Of a DNA stretch of 64,000 nucleotides, positions 19,550 through 27,910 are shown piece by piece. Location of the stretch: contig UBXG01000006.1 in NCBI GenBank assembly GCA_900469475.1, forward strand, positions 62,001 to 126,000. Direction: 5' to 3'. The notes under the pieces are model-generated. The model was given only the letters and a program-made list of their open reading frames with translations, ran no database searches and was not told where the DNA came from. The stretch is from Hyphomicrobiales bacterium (lineage in GTDB: Bacteria; Pseudomonadota; Alphaproteobacteria; Rhizobiales; Rhizobiaceae). Every line of letters starts with the position of its first letter. Position 1 is the stretch's first letter. The translations under genes and the position numbers were made by a program.

Positions 19550-20728
19550 CTAAAATTTCATACCCGGCACGGCGAGCGGATTGTCCTCCAGCGCCGCCCT
19601 GTCGGGTGTATCGACGCGCGGCTTGCTGAGAAAGGCGTCGAACAGGCCCTTCACGAAATCCTCGGGCAGATCTTTGGTAATGATGACCATACGCGTGCGC
19701 CGGTCTTCGGGATCGGGCCAGGCCGGCAGGCGCACCGGCGCATGGAAGATATTCTGCACGCCATGCAGCACGACGGGACGCTCCGGCCGGTCGGACACGG
19801 CAACAATCGCCTTCATGCGCAAGAGCTTCTCGCCATGCGCCGAACGAAGGAGATCGATGAACATTTCGAGCGCCATCGGATCGATGGGCTGCGTCTCAAC
19901 GATCGAGAAGGAGCGGATCGACCCGTCATGGCGGGTGACATCATGAGCGTGCTGATGCCGATGACCGTGGTGGTGCCCATGATGGTGATGATGACCATGA
20001 TCGCCATGATGGTGGTCATGATCATGGTCGTGATGATGATCATCGTCCGCCTCAAGCTCATCCTGCAGCCAGCGGCCGACATCGGTGATCTTCGAAGCCG
20101 GGTCGTAGAGGCCGTTGACCAGAATGGCGACGCGTCCCGCCTCGGCGCTGTCGGCATTCAGGATCTGCGCGCGCGGATTGAGCGCCCTCAGCCGGCTCTC
20201 CAGCTGCGCTTCCGGCGCGGCGCCGGCAATCCCGGTCTTGGACACGATCAGACGGTCGGCAACCGCCACCTGCTTGCGCGCTTCTTCGTGATTGTCGAGC
20301 GTCTGCAGCCCGTTGACGGCATCGACGACGGTAATGACGCCATCGAGGTCGAAATTGGTCGCAATGATCGGATTGCCCATGATCGACTGCATGACCGGAG
20401 CGGGATCGGCAAGGCCGGTTGTTTCGATGACCACCCGCTTCAGCGGCCGGATGCGGCCGGTCTGCATCGCGTCCATGAGGTTTGCCAGCGTATCCACCAG
20501 CTCGCCGCGCACCGTGCAGCACAGGCAGCCATCGGAAAGCTCGATGATGGAATCGCCGGAGCTTTCCACCAGCAGATGATCAATGCCGACATCGCCGAAC
20601 TCATTGATGATGACGGCCGCGTCGCGCATGTCCTCGTCCTTGAGGATGCGGTTGAGCAGGGTCGATTTACCCGCACCGAGAAAACCGGTCAGGATGGCAA
20701 CCGGCACTCTTTGCTGCGAAACGCTCAT
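19550..20728 (-). CDS. CobW/COG0523 GTPase with His-rich metal-binding tract
   Basis: A 392-residue G3E-family GTPase: P-loop GFLGAGKS at 15-22, the metal-binding CxCC motif GCLCC at 67-71, ETTGLADP, and a C-terminal CobW_C domain. Residues 231-263 are almost entirely His and Asp, typical of proteins that buffer or deliver zinc. It starts 15 bases after the D,D-carboxypeptidase gene on the same strand, so it is probably co-transcribed with it rather than with B12 genes; a zinc metallochaperone role is therefore more likely than cobalamin synthesis. Confidence 0.88.
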   Translation of the reverse strand: MSVSQQRVPVAILTGFLGAGKSTLLNRILKDEDMRDAAVIINEFGDVGIDHLLVESSGDSIIELSDGCLCCTVRGELVDTLANLMDAMQTGRIRPLKRVVIETTGLADPAPVMQSIMGNPIIATNFDLDGVITVVDAVNGLQTLDNHEEARKQVAVADRLIVSKTGIAGAAPEAQLESRLRALNPRAQILNADSAEAGRVAILVNGLYDPASKITDVGRWLQDELEADDDHHHDHDHDHHHGDHGHHHHHGHHHGHRHQHAHDVTRHDGSIRSFSIVETQPIDPMALEMFIDLLRSAHGEKLLRMKAIVAVSDRPERPVVLHGVQNIFHAPVRLPAWPDPEDRRTRMVIITKDLPEDFVKGLFDAFLSKPRVDTPDRAALEDNPLAVPGMKF

Positions 20729-20743
20729 GATTCCTGTCCGATA

Positions 20744-21910
20744 TTAGAAAGTGGGCCGCGGCATCGGGACCGGCACATTGGACGCGCCGCCGGAGATGGC
20801 GATCTTATTGTCCCTGGTCGCCTTGTCGCCTCTAGCCGTAACATCATCCTTGTCGCCCTTGGCGGCCGTCGCGATATCCTGGCCGCCGATCAGGCCGGCA
20901 TAGACGAAATTGGGCTCATGATCCATTTCGTGGATATAGGGCGACTGTACCTTGGTGCGGCCGAAGGGATCGCGAGTTTCGCTGCGCGCCTGCGCGCCCT
21001 TGGTGCTGCAGATGTCGGCCGTGACATCGGCGACATCGGCCGTGACCGGCGTATCTGGCCTGAGGGTCGCCAGCGTATCGCGGGTAGACAGCTGGTTCTG
21101 GAAGCCCTTTTCCAGCAGATTGGCGGAATCGTCGGCGCGCGCCGCCAGGCTGTCGGTGCCGAGGACGACCGAGATCAGCGTGCGGCCGTTGCGGGTTGCC
21201 GAGGCGATCTGGTTGAAGCCGGCCGCGCAGATGAAACCGGTCTTCATGCCATCAGCGCCGTCGAAGCGGCCGATGAGCATATTGATGTTCGGCACCTGCT
21301 TGACGCCATTGGTGAAGCCCTCGAGCGAGAAATAGCCGGCATATTGCGGAAATTCGCGGCGCAGCGCGACGCTGAGAATGGCAAGATCGCGCGCCGTCGT
21401 ATACTGCCCCTTGCCGGGAAGACCGTTCGGATTGATGAAATGCGAGTCGCGCATGCCGAGGCGCGCGGCTTCCGCATTCATTCGCGCCACGAAGCCCTGC
21501 TGCGAGCCGCCGACCGTCTCGGCAACCGCCATGGCAAGATCGTTTGCCGATTTGACCAGCATCATCTTCAAGGCATTGTCGAGCGTCATCTTCTGGCCCG
21601 GCTTGAAGTACATCTTCGCCGGCGGCTGTGCGGCTGACAGCTTCGACATGACGACAGGCGTATCAAGTTTGATCTGACCGGACTGAATGGCTCGGAAGGT
21701 CACATAGGTCGTCATCAGCTTGGTGAGCGAGGCGGGATACCAGCGGCGAAACGCCTCCTGCTGGTCGAGAACGCGCCCCGTGCTGACATCGACGAGAATA
21801 TGCGGATTGGCTCCGGCCGTTTGCGCGGTCGACAGGAAAAGCATGGATGCTGCTGCGGCCATAGGAACGAGCCGCAGGGCGGCATACAAACGATTCTGCT
21901 TCGTCGGCAC
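20744..21910 (-). CDS. D-alanyl-D-alanine carboxypeptidase (penicillin-binding, S11)
   Basis: A 388-residue periplasmic serine peptidase that trims the terminal D-Ala of peptidoglycan pentapeptides. An N-terminal signal segment (about residues 10-34) is followed by SLTK at 61-64, SAN at 121-123 and KTG at 223-225, the three active-site motifs. The GTG start has AGGA six bases upstream. It is the first gene of a probable pair with the CobW-type GTPase. Confidence 0.92.
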   Translation of the reverse strand: MPTKQNRLYAALRLVPMAAAASMLFLSTAQTAGANPHILVDVSTGRVLDQQEAFRRWYPASLTKLMTTYVTFRAIQSGQIKLDTPVVMSKLSAAQPPAKMYFKPGQKMTLDNALKMMLVKSANDLAMAVAETVGGSQQGFVARMNAEAARLGMRDSHFINPNGLPGKGQYTTARDLAILSVALRREFPQYAGYFSLEGFTNGVKQVPNINMLIGRFDGADGMKTGFICAAGFNQIASATRNGRTLISVVLGTDSLAARADDSANLLEKGFQNQLSTRDTLATLRPDTPVTADVADVTADICSTKGAQARSETRDPFGRTKVQSPYIHEMDHEPNFVYAGLIGGQDIATAAKGDKDDVTARGDKATRDNKIAISGGASNVPVPMPRPTF

Positions 21911-22105
21911 GATCTATCCTTCAGAAGTCCGGAATTTTCTCGAAAGCTTCGTCTATTTAACCTATATGGCTAGGAGAAGGCAAAGGCGATTGACGACTTT
22001 ATTTCCCGATGGCACGCCGCAAGGGCCGCGATAAGCCCGCCAAGGCTGTGCCAAGGACCCGCAGGTTGAACCAGAATCGATATTGAGCAGCAGGAAAATC
22101 AGCAT

Positions 22106-23266
22106 ATGCCGATCTTGAACAGAGCCGCAGAACTCCAGGGCGAAGTAACCGAGTGGCGCCGCCATATCCATGCGCATCCCGAACTCCTCTATGCCGTTGA
22201 GAATACGGCCGCCTTCGTGGCCGAGAAGCTGCGTGCCTTCGGGGTCGACGAGGTGGTGACCGGCATCGGCCGCACCGGCGTCGTCGGGCTGATCCGCGGC
22301 AAGGGCGAAGGGCGCACGATCGGCCTGCGCGCCGACATGGACGCGCTGCCGCTCACCGAAATCACCGGCAAGCCCTATGCATCCCAGACTGCCGGCAAGA
22401 TGCATGCCTGCGGCCATGACGGCCACACCGCCATGCTGCTGGGTGCTGCGAAATACCTCGCCGAGAACCGCAATTTCAACGGCAACATCGCCGTCATCTT
22501 CCAGCCGGCCGAAGAAGGCGGTGCCGGCGGCGACGCCATGGTCAAGGACGGCATGATGGAGCGCTTCCAGATCGCCGAAGTCTATGGCATGCACAACATG
22601 CCGGGCCTGCCGGTCGGCCACTTCGCCATCCGCAAGGGCGCGATCATGGCGGCGACGGATGAATTCACCGTCTCCATCAAGGGGGTCGGCGGCCACGCCG
22701 CCATGCCGCACAAGACGATCGATCCGATCGCCATCGGCGCGCAGATCGTCTCCAACCTGCAGCTCATCGCTTCGCGCAGCGCCAATCCGCTGAAATCGGT
22801 CGTCGTCTCCGTCACCACGTTCAACGCCGGCAACGCACATAACGTCATCCCGAACGATGCGAGCTTCGCCGGCACCGTGCGCACGCTCGACCCCGAGATG
22901 CGCGATCTTGCCGAACAGCGCTTCAAGCAGATCGTGACAGGCATCGCGACGAGCCACGGCGCCGAGGTCAAGATCGAATTCCACCGCAACTACCCCGTCA
23001 CCTTCAACCACGCCGACGAGACCGATCACGCGATTGCGGTGGCCGAGGAAATCGCCGGCGCAGGCAATGTCATCCCGAATATCGACCCGATGATGGGCGG
23101 CGAGGATTTCTCCTACATGCTGCTCGCCCGCCCCGGCGCCTTCATATTCGTCGGCAACGGCGACAGCGCCGGCCTGCACAACCCGGCCTACGACTTCAAC
23201 GACGAAGCCATCGCCCACGGCATTTCCTACTGGGTGCGCCTCGCCGAACAGCGCCTCAACGCCTGA
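22106..23266 (+). CDS. M20D amidohydrolase (hippurate hydrolase/aminoacylase type)
   Basis: A 386-residue metal-dependent amidohydrolase. Metal-ligand motifs HACGHDGHTAMLLGAAK (near 100-116) and FQPAEEGGAGG are clear, with a dimerisation insert in the middle (GVGGHAAMPH) and MGGEDFSYML near the end. The family hydrolyses N-acyl amino acids, hippurate or auxin conjugates; which one cannot be read here. It is a single gene, followed by terminator-like hairpins and the tRNA. Confidence 0.9.
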   Translation: MPILNRAAELQGEVTEWRRHIHAHPELLYAVENTAAFVAEKLRAFGVDEVVTGIGRTGVVGLIRGKGEGRTIGLRADMDALPLTEITGKPYASQTAGKMHACGHDGHTAMLLGAAKYLAENRNFNGNIAVIFQPAEEGGAGGDAMVKDGMMERFQIAEVYGMHNMPGLPVGHFAIRKGAIMAATDEFTVSIKGVGGHAAMPHKTIDPIAIGAQIVSNLQLIASRSANPLKSVVVSVTTFNAGNAHNVIPNDASFAGTVRTLDPEMRDLAEQRFKQIVTGIATSHGAEVKIEFHRNYPVTFNHADETDHAIAVAEEIAGAGNVIPNIDPMMGGEDFSYMLLARPGAFIFVGNGDSAGLHNPAYDFNDEAIAHGISYWVRLAEQRLNA

Positions 23267-23338
23267 GGCTTCCACAAGTGCCCCGCGCAGCCTCCAAGCC
23301 GCACGGGGCGCACGCTCAAGACAGATTGTCTCCACGAC

Positions 23339-23370
23339 GCAAAAGGGCTTGGCTTCGGGCCTTTGCTTTT
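23339..23370 (+). terminator. Terminator-like hairpin after the M20 gene
   Basis: GCAAAAGG and CCTTTGC pair with one bulged base and are followed by TTTT. A second short stem GCCCCG/CGGGGC lies just upstream (23280-23310). Confidence 0.4.
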
Positions 23371-23388
23371 GTATGGATCATGCCGAGT

Positions 23389-23465
23389 GGTCTCGTAGCT
23401 CAGCAGGATAGAGCATCAGATTCCTAATCTGAGGGTCACGCGTTCGAATCGCGTCGAGATCACCA
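23389..23465 (+). tRNA. tRNA-Arg (anticodon CCT)
   Basis: A complete cloverleaf: acceptor GGTCTCG/CGAGATC (one G-U), D-arm with GCTC...GAGC, anticodon stem TCAGA/TCTGA with loop TTCCTAA giving anticodon CCT, T-arm ACGCG-TTCGAAT-CGCGT, then discriminator A and encoded CCA. It reads AGG arginine codons. The accessory patch begins directly after its 3' end, a position often used for integration. Confidence 0.95.
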
Positions 23466-23661
23466 TTATTTTTAATAATTAGCATACTTGTTGACCTACT
23501 TTTCGTGCGCCATCCGTTTACAAGAATTACCAGCATTTCAGGCCTTTTCTGAGGTTAGCGGGAATTCAGTGGCGCATGATTGGCACATGGAATCGATTTT
23601 CTAACGGAGAGCGGGCCTCGCTGTGGTCGCGCGAATATCAGGGCGCGAGAGGTAAATTCAG

Positions 23662-24045
23662 GTGTTCTACTACAACAAATCTTGGCGGATCATCGTCACG
23701 GTTCTCTTGGTCTCAGCTATCGCTATGATCATAGGATCCGGCTACGCCTTTTTCAGCGGCTGCTCGAAAGCAGGCGCAATGATGAATACTGTGAGCGGCA
23801 TACTGGCCTTAAATTCACTTGCACAGCTCAAGGAAAGTGGCTGGTTTGACCGAGTGATGGCCATCTATTCCGACAGCAGCGAATACCCTTACGGGCCGCC
23901 ATCCTCCGTCGTTCGCCGGATCATTGACCACCCGGATCGACCGATACGGACCTTTTTTCGAAACAAGTTATTTCTCGAGTCGCGCACCGGCGCCTATCTC
24001 TTGATAGCAAGCATCGTGGCATCGATTGCCTCCGGATGGATGTGA
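23662..24045 (+). CDS. Hypothetical membrane protein in the accessory patch
   Basis: A 127-residue protein I do not recognise. It has two hydrophobic segments (about residues 9-32, and 109-126 at the very end) flanking a polar middle that contains RRIIDHPDRPIRTFFRNKLFLESRTG. The GTG start has GAGAGG upstream. The end of the protein is the second membrane segment, so both termini sit at the membrane. No partner is obvious apart from the other orphan genes beside it. Confidence 0.5.
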   Translation: MFYYNKSWRIIVTVLLVSAIAMIIGSGYAFFSGCSKAGAMMNTVSGILALNSLAQLKESGWFDRVMAIYSDSSEYPYGPPSSVVRRIIDHPDRPIRTFFRNKLFLESRTGAYLLIASIVASIASGWM

Positions 24046-24120
24046 TCCAGAGCCGAGATCTCTCAATTTAAGAATTTCAATCTCTTAGAAAAAATCTAGA
24101 CACATGGATTTCTCCCGAAA

Positions 24121-24164
24121 TTGTTATGCTTTTAACAAATGTGTCCAAGGCGAAAACGTATAAT
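24121..24164 (+). promoter_or_regulatory. Promoter with inverted repeat ahead of the PIN module
   Basis: A perfect TATAAT (24159-24164) is preceded by an inverted repeat TTGTTA-N6-TAACAA (24121-24138). A start of transcription near 24171 would read through the PIN pair, and would make the ATG at 24173 nearly leaderless. No good -35 at 17 bases is visible, so activation or repression at the inverted repeat is plausible. This is inference from motif alone. Confidence 0.4.
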
Positions 24165-24172
24165 GGTGCACC

Positions 24173-24400
24173 ATGATTGCTAGGTCTGCGTGGCGCCGAA
24201 AATTCTATTTACTCACCTGGTCGCTTGCCATTGCAGCCGTCGGCTTTTTTTTCGCAGCGAGGTTGTGGTACACAATCTATTCTGGGTGTATCGGAGGTTA
24301 CCAAAGTGAAAGTGAAAGATGCGGTATTGATCGCCAAAGACTACGCACAGGAGCTCTTTGCCCAGGAGGGAATGTCCAATTTTGGTTTGGAGGAAGTTGA
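24173..24400 (+). CDS. Possible small membrane protein overlapping the PIN partner gene
   Basis: A 75-residue frame whose first 45 residues read like a genuine single-pass membrane protein (basic start, then FYLLTWSLAIAAVGFFFAARLWYTIY), but whose last part is read through the next gene in another frame. A T8 run at 24244-24251 sits inside it, where slippage could join the membrane segment to the following domain. It may be a real short gene, a frameshifted N-terminus, or chance. Confidence 0.25.
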   Translation: MIARSAWRRKFYLLTWSLAIAAVGFFFAARLWYTIYSGCIGGYQSESERCGIDRQRLRTGALCPGGNVQFWFGGS

Positions 24401-24581
24401 ATATGTCCCTGAATCCGACGAATGGCTGATCACTGTCGGCTTTTCGCGCCCTTGGAGTTCCTCGAGGAACGCTCTCTCAGCATTGACCGGAGAAACCACA
24501 CAAAAACGGCTTTACCGTGTCGTTAGGATCAATTCGGAAGGTGATGTCTTGTCGGTGAAACGACGCGCCGCCGATGAATAA
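24306..24581 (+). CDS. Small protein coupled to the PIN-domain gene (putative antitoxin-like partner)
   Basis: A 91-residue protein starting at GTG with CGGAGG eight bases upstream. The predicted pattern is one long N-terminal helix (KDAVLIAKDYAQELFAQEG) followed by beta-strands (EEVEYVPESDEWLITVGFSRPW, RLYRVVRINSEGDVLSVK), resembling PepSY/NTF2-like immunity-type folds, not the AbrB, RHH or Phd antitoxins usual with PIN toxins. Its stop overlaps the PIN gene start by eight bases. The antitoxin role is inferred from order and coupling only. Confidence 0.6.
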   Translation: MKVKDAVLIAKDYAQELFAQEGMSNFGLEEVEYVPESDEWLITVGFSRPWSSSRNALSALTGETTQKRLYRVVRINSEGDVLSVKRRAADE

Positions 24582-25056
24582 GTCTATCATACTAGATACT
24601 AATTTAACGGTTCTGCTTGTTGTTGGCTTGGTCGAGCTGAGTCAGGTTGGGGCTCACAAAAGAACCAAGAGTTATGACCAGACAGATTTCAAAATTCTGG
24701 AAGAGATAATTTCTAATGCCAAGAACCTCATCTTCACCCCGAACGTCCTTACAGAAGCATCGAATCTGCTGAGACAAACGCACGATAGTCTCGCGAGAAA
24801 ACTAAGCAATTTTCTGGCGAAAGTTCTAGCAGCACAATCAGTTGAGATATCGATTGCGAGCGAGATGGGGTTTGCTCGAAAAGAATATGAGCGATTGGGG
24901 CTGACAGACTCCGTGCTTCTCCACCTTTCGAATACGAATGGCGGTGCAGTAGTCGTCACCGCGGACTTGGATCTCTATCTCGCCTGTTGCTCTGACGGAT
25001 TGGAGGTCATCAATTTCACTCATATCAGGGCAAGCCGAACCGATTTTGTCTCGTAG
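24574..25056 (+). CDS. PIN-domain protein (putative ribonuclease/toxin)
   Basis: A 160-residue single PIN domain. The four acidic positions of the nuclease site are present: Asp 8 (LDTN), Glu 61 (VLTEASN), Asp 112 (LTDSVL) and Asp 131 (TADLD). It is about 25 residues longer than a typical VapC. PIN proteins cleave RNA with Mg2+ and are often toxins of type II toxin-antitoxin pairs. It overlaps the 91-residue gene upstream, which is the expected antitoxin position. AT-rich codon use sets it off from the flanking housekeeping genes. Confidence 0.7.
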   Translation: MNKSIILDTNLTVLLVVGLVELSQVGAHKRTKSYDQTDFKILEEIISNAKNLIFTPNVLTEASNLLRQTHDSLARKLSNFLAKVLAAQSVEISIASEMGFARKEYERLGLTDSVLLHLSNTNGGAVVVTADLDLYLACCSDGLEVINFTHIRASRTDFVS

Positions 25057-25188
25057 AGTAGGCGTCGGCGTCGCGCGTTATGTCCAGCGGGTAGCACCAA
25101 AGCGATCACAGCTCCCCAGGTAGCATCTTGACAGGGTGCCATCCATTGATTGCAAATACGGTTCCCTTTGTTGCCAGGATGATTGCAA

Positions 25189-25881
25189 GTGACCAACTGG
25201 ACTGGCGTGCTGCAGACTGCAATACCTGTCGGAGGCTTATTATTTTTCTTTTGGCCTCTCCGAAAATACATAGACAGTCCGTCATTTCACGGCTGGCTGC
25301 GCAACTTTAGAGGTCGGGCTGCAGTTAAAACTCCGATGGGCGAGGCGGCCATCGAGGTCGCTGAACAGCAAGCATCTTCAAAAAACCCGGCTGACGCCGA
25401 GCTGCTGGCGACTATGGGAGATGGTGCATCGACCACGGCAGCGCTTCCCTCGACCGAACCTAAAATGGCGCCGGCATCCCGAGTTGGCATTCAGATCTTG
25501 GAAGACGAGCTGAGTGCAATGGTTGAAGCCTTGGAAGCGGATACGAGGACGCCAGTACTCATTCGAGCACTTGCAGAAACCCGCCTGCGCGCTGGACACG
25601 AGTACGTTTACAATCGAATTTTCGGCAGTCAGATCGTTGCCCTGAAAACTCTCAATCAGCGCGGCTCTATTTCCGAGGCGGACGCACGAAGGGAATTTGA
25701 GCCACTGAAGACGCTATATCCAGACGTCTACGAAAAGTATTCCTTTGAAGCTTGGAACGGATGGCTGCAGCGCATGGGTTTGGTGAGATATCAGAACGGC
25801 TTTTTTGAAATCACTGCGCTTGGTCGGGACTTCCTGATGTACCTAGTTGAAACCGGGCTAATGGAGAATAAGCCGTTTTAG
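25189..25881 (+). CDS. Hypothetical membrane-anchored protein with winged-helix-like C-terminus
   Basis: About 230 residues, not recognised by family. One N-terminal hydrophobic segment (about residues 7-24) is followed by a low-complexity linker, a helical region (about 105-140) and a C-terminal block (IVALKTLNQRGSISEADARREF..., WLQRMGLVRYQNGFFEITALGRDFLMYL) that reads like a winged-helix domain with its wing GFFEIT. The GTG start has AGGA about nine bases before it. It could be a membrane-tethered sensor or effector of the accessory patch. Confidence 0.5.
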   Translation: MTNWTGVLQTAIPVGGLLFFFWPLRKYIDSPSFHGWLRNFRGRAAVKTPMGEAAIEVAEQQASSKNPADAELLATMGDGASTTAALPSTEPKMAPASRVGIQILEDELSAMVEALEADTRTPVLIRALAETRLRAGHEYVYNRIFGSQIVALKTLNQRGSISEADARREFEPLKTLYPDVYEKYSFEAWNGWLQRMGLVRYQNGFFEITALGRDFLMYLVETGLMENKPF

Positions 25882-26182
25882 GATACACACCTGGTACTTA
25901 CGCTTGAAATGAAGACGGACGCGAGCATCAGCTTGGGAAGCTCGACCTAGTGCCTGCGGTGCAAGTACTTAGCTGTAAAACTCAGCCGTTCCCACCGGAA
26001 AAACCTTTTAGTGCTCAACAGGTTTGTGAAACCGCGAGTGCTCCAATATTGGCGACGTGAGCGCAATATTGACTCGAAAATCCATTAGAACATAACAACA
26101 TGCAGCAGCATTGTATTCGCGAGGATGGAACGCAGGTTAACCCCCTGCCGGACGCAGAATGAACGAGGATTGAAGCTCGCGC
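25882..26182. other. 301-base gap at the right end of the accessory patch
   Basis: No convincing gene, hairpin or repeat. I looked here for a copy of the tRNA-Arg 3' end, which would mark an attachment site, and did not see one. Confidence 0.5.
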
Positions 26183-26449
26183 TTACCCCACAGCGATCCT
26201 GTTCCTTACCAACCGCACGCCAGGAATGGATTCCGCGACTGCGGTTGCCCGCTTAACCTCCTGATAGGTCGCGACCGAACCATGCAGGCGGATTTCCTGG
26301 CCTGCCGCGATCACGGTGACATCGGAAGCATCGATTCCGCCGGCAACGGCGAGCGCATTGGCAACGGCGGATTCCAGCGCCGAGCGCCTGGCTTGGTCGT
26401 TTTCCAGATAAAGCTCCATGCCGTGAAACGTTGCCGCCTTGAAAACCAT
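26183..26449 (-). CDS. BON-domain protein
   Basis: An 88-residue protein consisting essentially of one BON domain: SALESAVANALAVAGGIDASDVTVIAAGQEIRLHGSVATYQEVKRATAVAESIPGVRLVRNRIAV. BON domains bind phospholipid or stabilise envelope proteins. Unlike OsmY it has no signal peptide, so it may act in the cytoplasm or need another partner. It is divergent from dxr. Confidence 0.8.
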   Translation of the reverse strand: MVFKAATFHGMELYLENDQARRSALESAVANALAVAGGIDASDVTVIAAGQEIRLHGSVATYQEVKRATAVAESIPGVRLVRNRIAVG

Positions 26450-26647
26450 TCGTCGCCCTCCGCACTCAGGTGGTCAGAAAACGCAGCAGTTTGCATTTGG
26501 TTCAATGGAGATTGAAAAAAATATGACTAATTGCACGCTCGCTTTTCGCGTGCGCCGCCAGCGGTGCGGTTGCACGGCTCCGGACTTGCCGCTCCCGGCA
26601 ATCCCCTGTAGAGCCTTGGAGGAATAGCAGCAAATGCGGATACCTGA

Positions 26648-27841
26648 ATGAACACCGCCAGCAAGGCGCGTCGGCGCCTGACGATATTGGGTTCGACCGG
26701 CTCTATCGGCCAGAACACGCTCGACGTCATCGCCCAGCTTGGCGGACGAGATGCCTTCGATATCGCCGCCATCACCGGGCATGACAATATCGAGCTGTTG
26801 GCCGAGCAGGCCAAGGCCTGCGGCGCCGCTTTTGCGGTGACGGCCAAGGAAGAACGCTATCAGGAACTGAAGGATGCCCTGGCCGGGTCGGGCATTGCCG
26901 TCGGCGCGGGCAAGAAGGCTTTGATCGAAGCCGCTTCGATGCCCTCGGACTGGGTGATGGCGGCGATCGTCGGCACCGCCGGCCTTGCCCCGACGCTGGC
27001 GGCCGCGCGCCGCGGCGCCGATATCGCGCTCGCCAACAAGGAATGTCTCGTCTCCGCCGGCGATCTCTTCGTGCGCGCCGTTGCCGAGGGCGGGGGACGG
27101 CTGATCCCGGTCGACAGCGAACACAGCGCCATTTTTCAGGCATTGGAAGACGACCAGCAGCATGCGGTGGAGCGCATTATCCTGACCGCATCCGGCGGCC
27201 CCTTCCGCACCTGGACGCGCGAGCAGATGGCCAATGTCACGCCTGCGATCGCCCGCGCCCATCCCAACTGGTCGATGGGCTTCAAGATCTCGATCGGCAG
27301 CGCCTCGATGTTCAACAAGGCGCTTGAAATGATCGAGGCCAAGCACCTGTTCAATGTGCGCCCCGATCAGATCGAAGTCGTGGTCCACCCGCAATCCGTC
27401 ATTCATTCCATGGTCGGCTACACGGATGGCTCCATTCTGGCGCAGCTCGGCTGTCCCGACATGCGCACCGCTATCGGCTACGCGCTGACCTATCCCGCCC
27501 GCACCAAGCTCAGCGTCGACCGGCTGGATTTCGCCAAGCTCGCCCGACTCGATTTCGAAGCGCCGGATGAAGTGCGTTTCCCGGCGCTGCGCCTTGCCCG
27601 CACCGCACTCGAGCGCGGCGGCCTGCAGGGCGCGGTCATGAATGCAGCCGAAGAAATCGCCTTCCACGCCTTCGTGGATGGCCGCATCGGCTTCCTCGAA
27701 ATGGCCGATATCGCCGAAGCCGTCATGGAGGAGATGATTGCGACCGGCAGCGCCGACACCATGGACGGGGTCTTTGCCGCCGACGCCGAGGCGCGCAGCC
27801 GCGCTACCGTGCTCGTCGCCCAGCGGGAGAAAGCTGCGTAA
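26648..27841 (+). CDS. dxr: 1-deoxy-D-xylulose 5-phosphate reductoisomerase
   Basis: A 397-residue enzyme converting DXP to 2-C-methyl-D-erythritol 4-phosphate with NADPH, the first committed step of the non-mevalonate isoprenoid pathway. The N-terminal NADPH motif GSTGSIGQNTLDVI, the metal/substrate segment PVDSEHSAIFQ and the flexible-loop region SMGFKISIGSASMFNKALEMIEAKHLF are all present. It is complete, single, and convergent with hemA. Confidence 0.97.
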   Translation: MNTASKARRRLTILGSTGSIGQNTLDVIAQLGGRDAFDIAAITGHDNIELLAEQAKACGAAFAVTAKEERYQELKDALAGSGIAVGAGKKALIEAASMPSDWVMAAIVGTAGLAPTLAAARRGADIALANKECLVSAGDLFVRAVAEGGGRLIPVDSEHSAIFQALEDDQQHAVERIILTASGGPFRTWTREQMANVTPAIARAHPNWSMGFKISIGSASMFNKALEMIEAKHLFNVRPDQIEVVVHPQSVIHSMVGYTDGSILAQLGCPDMRTAIGYALTYPARTKLSVDRLDFAKLARLDFEAPDEVRFPALRLARTALERGGLQGAVMNAAEEIAFHAFVDGRIGFLEMADIAEAVMEEMIATGSADTMDGVFAADAEARSRATVLVAQREKAA

Positions 27842-27910
27842 GTATAAGCTTACAATTTACAGCCGCTTGGCAGAAGCCCACAGCGGCCCGGCAGAAAGAG
27901 GAATCGTCCC

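Noticed and set aside
19938..20045. Short tandem-like repeats rich in ATG/CAT triplets
   Set aside because: They encode the His/Asp tract of the CobW-type GTPase and keep its frame; not a satellite or CRISPR.
25882..26182. A direct repeat of the tRNA-Arg 3' end as attachment site
   Set aside because: No matching stretch could be found at the right edge of the patch.
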